A stretch of 7,928 nucleotides of DNA, taken from positions 1-7,928 of the forward strand of contig DASRNM010000119.1 of the NCBI GenBank assembly GCA_035647435.1, written 5' to 3'. Positions 5,697 to 7,928 of this stretch are shown in pieces. The DNA comes from JAAZFZ01 sp035647435. GTDB lineage: Bacteria > Bacillota > Clostridia > Oscillospirales > Acutalibacteraceae. Position 1 is the stretch's first letter; every line of letters begins with the position of its first letter. Position numbers and translations under genes: made by a program. Below the pieces are notes generated by a model. That model was not told the DNA's origin, ran no database searches, and worked only from the letters and a program-made list of their open reading frames with translations.

Positions 5697-6548
5697 TCAA
5701 ACCTGTGAAGACAATTTTTTCCAAATGTTTTTGATTTCTTCAACAATATTTGTCAACCCTGCATCAACAGGGGTTTTAAACTCTTGCAAAGCATAAACGA
5801 TTTTTGGTTCAAAAGGTATTTTGCCGATAACTTCAATATCGTTCTCCTCGCAATAATCTTCAATCTCTTCTGTAATTTCAGAATTTAAATCGTATTTGTT
5901 TATACAAACGAATGATTTTATGTCAAAAAACTTTGCAACATCAAGCACTCTTTGCAAATCACTGATTCCCGACTTGGTAGGTTCAGCAACAGCAACAACA
6001 GCGTCCGCTCCCGTAATTGAAGCTATAACAGCACAGCCAATTCCCGGTGAGCCGTCAATGATTAGCCAATCCTCGTCTTTTTCATGCTTTGTGACACTTT
6101 TTCTGACCTGTGTTACAAGTTTGCCCGAGCCCTCTGCGCCGATGTCAAGCAACGCATGTGAAAATGTGCCCACATTTGTATGCGAAGCATAGACGTTTCC
6201 GGTTTTTACATCTTTAAGACTTATTGCTTGTGCAGGGCACGCAATCATACATGCGCCACAGCCCTCGCAACGAAAAGGTATGATTTCAAAATTCTCATTA
6301 AGAGCATCGAATCGACACACCTGACGGCAAATTCCGCATTCAGTGCATTTATCTCTATCAATCACAGCTTCTTTTGTGCCGAAGTATTCATCGTTTTCAA
6401 ATCTTTTTTCATTGAGCAAAATATGAAGATTGGGAGCGTCAACGTCACAATCAGCAAGCATTTTGTTGTCAACAAGCTGACATAAGGATGAAACGAGCGT
6501 GGATTTGCCTGTCCCGCCTTTTCCGCTAATAAAAACTATTTGTTTCAC
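5697..6548 (-). CDS. MinD-superfamily P-loop ATPase with inserted 2[4Fe-4S] ferredoxin domain (second copy)
   Basis: This 283-residue protein is of the COG1149 type. A deviant Walker A SGKGGTGKS is at residues 8-16. After the ADCDVDAPN switch (32-40) a ferredoxin domain is inserted, with C68-x2-C71-x2-C74-x3-C78 and C94-x2-C97-x2-C100-x3-C104, enough for two [4Fe-4S] clusters. The second half returns to the ATPase fold with IIDGSPGIG and AVAEPTKSG. Such proteins occur in pairs next to NifX or orange-protein genes and are thought to couple ATP hydrolysis to cluster assembly or electron delivery. Its ATG overlaps the stop of the other copy by four bases (ATGA), a sign of translational coupling and a likely heterodimer. 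DVU2103 and DVU2104 of the Desulfovibrio ORP locus are the closest known parallels. Confidence 0.95.
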   Translation of the reverse strand: MKQIVFISGKGGTGKSTLVSSLCQLVDNKMLADCDVDAPNLHILLNEKRFENDEYFGTKEAVIDRDKCTECGICRQVCRFDALNENFEIIPFRCEGCGACMIACPAQAISLKDVKTGNVYASHTNVGTFSHALLDIGAEGSGKLVTQVRKSVTKHEKDEDWLIIDGSPGIGCAVIASITGADAVVAVAEPTKSGISDLQRVLDVAKFFDIKSFVCINKYDLNSEITEEIEDYCEENDIEVIGKIPFEPKIVYALQEFKTPVDAGLTNIVEEIKNIWKKLSSQV

Positions 6549-7372
6549 TTAACACACCCCTTTATCCTGTCATATAGTTTCACAAACCGCTCTGCCCATT
6601 GGTCGTTGATGTCAACAGGTAAAATTCCTTTTGAATAGTTCTCTGCAATTTCCTTAGAATAGGGGATTTCCATGAGTATATCAATGCCCTCTTTTTTGCA
6701 GTAGTCCTGAACTAAGCTGTTGTTATTGAGCGCTTTGTTGATGACAATACCAAAAGGTTTATTCATGAGTCTAACCAAAGAAACGGCAATGATTAGGTCA
6801 TGCAGCCCAAAGGGTGTTGGCTCTGTGACAAGCAAACAAAAATCCGCATCCTCCAAAGAACTAACAACTGTGCACGATGCACCGGGGCAACAGTCAATTA
6901 TAATTGGCACATCATCCCGTTGATATGATTTGAGTTTGCTGATAACGGGCACAGCAACGGGTTCGCCTATGTTAAGCTTGCCGTGCGCAAATGTGTTTTT
7001 ATCGTCGGTTTCGATTACACCAATTGTTCTTTTAATAGGTGAGAGTGCATTTACCTTACAAGACAAATAGCAAGCTCCACAATGGTGGCACAATTCGGGG
7101 AAAAACAAAACTTTTCCGTTAACAACCGCAATTGAATTGAACTGGCATGCTTTTGCGCAATCTCCGCAACCTGTGCAAATTGCTTCGTCCACACAAGGGA
7201 CTTCAACCTCGACAGGTTCAGATTTCAACCCTTGTGGTTTTAAAAAGATATGCCCGTTCGGCTCTTCAACGTCACAGTCAATGTATTGGGAGGGGTTGAC
7301 GGCGATGCTTAGACTTGCAGAAACCGTTGTTTTCCCCGTTCCTCCCTTTCCGCTTAATACTGCTATTATCAT
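6545..7372 (-). CDS. MinD-superfamily P-loop ATPase with inserted 2[4Fe-4S] ferredoxin domain (first copy)
   Basis: This 275-residue paralogue of the next gene has Walker A SGKGGTGKTT (residues 7-16) and the DCDVEEPNGH switch (32-41). Its inserted ferredoxin domain has C66-x2-C69-x2-C72-x3-C76 and C95-x2-C98-x2-C101-x3-C105. The ATPase half continues with IIDCCPGASC and VTEPTPFG. The double Cys in IIDCCPG replaces the Gly-Ser of IIDGSPG in its partner, so the two subunits differ near the nucleotide site. Its ATG overlaps the NifX-like stop by one base (TGATG) and its end overlaps the next start by four bases, so all three are almost certainly translated together. The expected role is ATP-dependent assembly or reduction of the metal cluster carried by the NifX-like protein, by analogy with ORP loci. 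Confidence 0.95.
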   Translation of the reverse strand: MIIAVLSGKGGTGKTTVSASLSIAVNPSQYIDCDVEEPNGHIFLKPQGLKSEPVEVEVPCVDEAICTGCGDCAKACQFNSIAVVNGKVLFFPELCHHCGACYLSCKVNALSPIKRTIGVIETDDKNTFAHGKLNIGEPVAVPVISKLKSYQRDDVPIIIDCCPGASCTVVSSLEDADFCLLVTEPTPFGLHDLIIAVSLVRLMNKPFGIVINKALNNNSLVQDYCKKEGIDILMEIPYSKEIAENYSKGILPVDINDQWAERFVKLYDRIKGCVK

Positions 7373-7749
7373 CAGTTGTTGCTCCTGTTCTTCATACCAA
7401 AATGTGAAGGCACGGTTTGCGTGATTTGTTCAAGCTCGCCGTTGTTAAGCTTTTCAATGTTTTTCTTAACAGTATCACTCACGCCCTTATAAACAGCCAT
7501 ATTCGCTGCTTTTAACACACTCATTGCGTTTGGGCCGACATTACCTGTGATTAATGCTTCAATTTTGTTTTCAACCATTATTTGACCTGAACTGATGCCT
7601 GCTCCTGCTGAAGCGGCACCCGACTCGTTTGAAATTGCTGTGTACTCTCCTGTTTTTGAATCTGCAATAATGAAGTATGCACACCGACCGAAACGTGGGT
7701 CAAGGCTACTTTCATTAGACTTTCCTGCAGATGTTACGCAAATTTTCAT
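7372..7749 (-). CDS. NifX/orange-protein-like dinitrogenase Fe-Mo cofactor family protein
   Basis: This 125-residue single-domain protein belongs to the NifX/NafY/ORP family that binds metal-sulfur clusters. The opening MKICVTSAGK strand, the DPRFGRCAYFIIAD segment (residues 17-30) and the glycine loop ITGNVGPNA (67-75) are typical of the longer clade. Its loop differs from the GGMGGG loop of the second copy at 998-1342, so the two are not a recent duplication. Cysteines are C4 and C23. AAGGAG shortly precedes the ATG. It is the first gene of the main operon and overlaps the first ferredoxin-ATPase by one base. This makes it the likely cargo or scaffold of the two ATPases. In Desulfovibrio gigas an ORP of this family holds a Mo-Cu-S cluster; the metal here cannot be read from sequence. 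Confidence 0.92.
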   Translation of the reverse strand: MKICVTSAGKSNESSLDPRFGRCAYFIIADSKTGEYTAISNESGAASAGAGISSGQIMVENKIEALITGNVGPNAMSVLKAANMAVYKGVSDTVKKNIEKLNNGELEQITQTVPSHFGMKNRSNN

Positions 7750-7767
7750 TTAAACAACTCCTTAAAG

Positions 7768-7781
7768 GTTATTGGCATATG
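7768..7781 (-). promoter_or_regulatory. Predicted operator O2 just downstream of the unit 1 start
   Basis: The minus strand reads CATATGCCAATAAC, 13 of 14 bases identical to the unit 3 site, and it overlaps the perfect palindrome GGCATATGCC (7774-7783). It lies a few bases past the predicted transcription start and 34 bases from O1, about three helical turns. A second bound dimer here could block escape of RNA polymerase or cooperate with O1. Confidence 0.55.
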
Positions 7782-7790
7782 CCCATTACT

Positions 7791-7819
7791 ATGATAATAC
7801 TATTATGAGCATATGTCAA
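7791..7819 (-). promoter_or_regulatory. SigA-type promoter of the main NifX-ATPase-DUF5320 operon
   Basis: On the minus strand TTGACA (7814-7819) is followed after 17 bases by TATCAT (7791-7796), one base from consensus. The expected start of transcription is near 7784, leaving a leader of about 35 bases before the ATG at 7749. Confidence 0.83.
7802..7815 (-). promoter_or_regulatory. Predicted operator O1 in the unit 1 promoter
   Basis: The minus strand reads CATATGCTCATAAT, with the dyad TATG-CT-CATA running from the end of the -35 box into the spacer. It matches the unit 3 site at 12 of 14 bases in the same register. Confidence 0.6.
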
Positions 7820-7913
7820 CAACTTATTACGAAAAACTGAAAATATTTTCAAATTCTTTTAAAACATGAATACATTAACCGCAAATGCAAGTGGTTTTAA
7901 GCGTGAAATCGCA

Positions 7914-7927
7914 TGATATAATATAAT
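7914..7927 (+). promoter_or_regulatory. Possible extended -10 promoter facing out of the window
   Basis: TGATATAAT (7914-7922) is an extended -10 element, with a second overlapping TATAAT at 7922-7927. No good -35 box is visible 17 bases upstream. It would drive a divergent plus-strand gene beyond the window, which cannot be checked here. Confidence 0.3.
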
Positions 7928-7928
7928 C

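Noticed and set aside
5678..5746. In-frame upstream extension of the zinc-ribbon gene to 5746
   Set aside because: It runs into the end of the ATPase gene. The family N-terminus MPRGDG and AGGAGGTG mark the ATG at 5677.
5697..7372. MinD cell-division proteins
   Set aside because: The deviant Walker A is shared, but both carry an inserted two-cluster ferredoxin domain, and no MinC or MinE or amphipathic C-terminal helix is seen.
998..7749. A nitrogenase or FeMo-cofactor locus
   Set aside because: No NifH, NifD, NifK, NifE, NifN or radical-SAM NifB domain is present. The NifX-like proteins are stand-alone single domains found in many non-fixing anaerobes.

Overview
The window looks like chromosome from a low-GC, anaerobic Firmicute of the class Clostridia. 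The evidence is AT-rich intergenic DNA, strong AGGAGG-type ribosome binding sites, near-consensus SigA-type promoters, and a set of iron-sulfur and metallocofactor proteins typical of strict anaerobes. Species cannot be named from the sequence.

Layout. A plus-strand PP2C-like phosphatase gene (94-903) converges on a long minus-strand locus, and the two share a terminator that reads well in both directions (933-962). The minus-strand locus, read right to left, has three promoter-headed units. Unit 1 starts at the promoter at 7791-7819. It encodes a NifX/orange-protein-like cofactor-binding protein (7372-7749), two MinD-type ATPases each carrying an inserted two-cluster ferredoxin domain (6545-7372 and 5697-6548), and three small Gly/Arg-rich proteins of the DUF5320 type (5453-5677, 5202-5432, 4843-5175). 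It ends in a hairpin at 4799-4822. Unit 2 starts at 4757-4785 and encodes a DUF89 phosphatase-like protein (3864-4712) and a DUF134 helix-turn-helix protein (3325-3843). Unit 3 starts at 3268-3296 and encodes a metallo-beta-lactamase-fold protein (2405-3229), an Mrp/NBP35-type iron-sulfur carrier ATPase (1523-2374) and a second NifX-like protein (998-1342).

How the genes fit together. NifX-like proteins, paired ferredoxin-MinD ATPases and an Mrp ATPase are the core of the orange-protein (ORP) loci of Desulfovibrio, where ORP carries a Mo-Cu-S cluster. This locus appears to be a clostridial relative. It adds a DUF134 regulator candidate, an MBL-fold enzyme, a DUF89 phosphatase-like enzyme and three DUF5320 paralogues. 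No nitrogenase structural gene is present.

The most striking result is regulatory. All three minus-strand promoters have TTGACA, a 17-bp spacer and a -10 box of TATAAT or TATCAT, and all three carry a related sequence beginning CATAWGCYYA that runs from the end of the -35 box into the spacer. A further near-identical copy lies just downstream of the predicted start of unit 1. This suggests one repressor-controlled regulon, and DUF134 is the only obvious DNA-binding protein encoded in the window. That link is inference. The stretch at 1343-1522 holds no confident gene.
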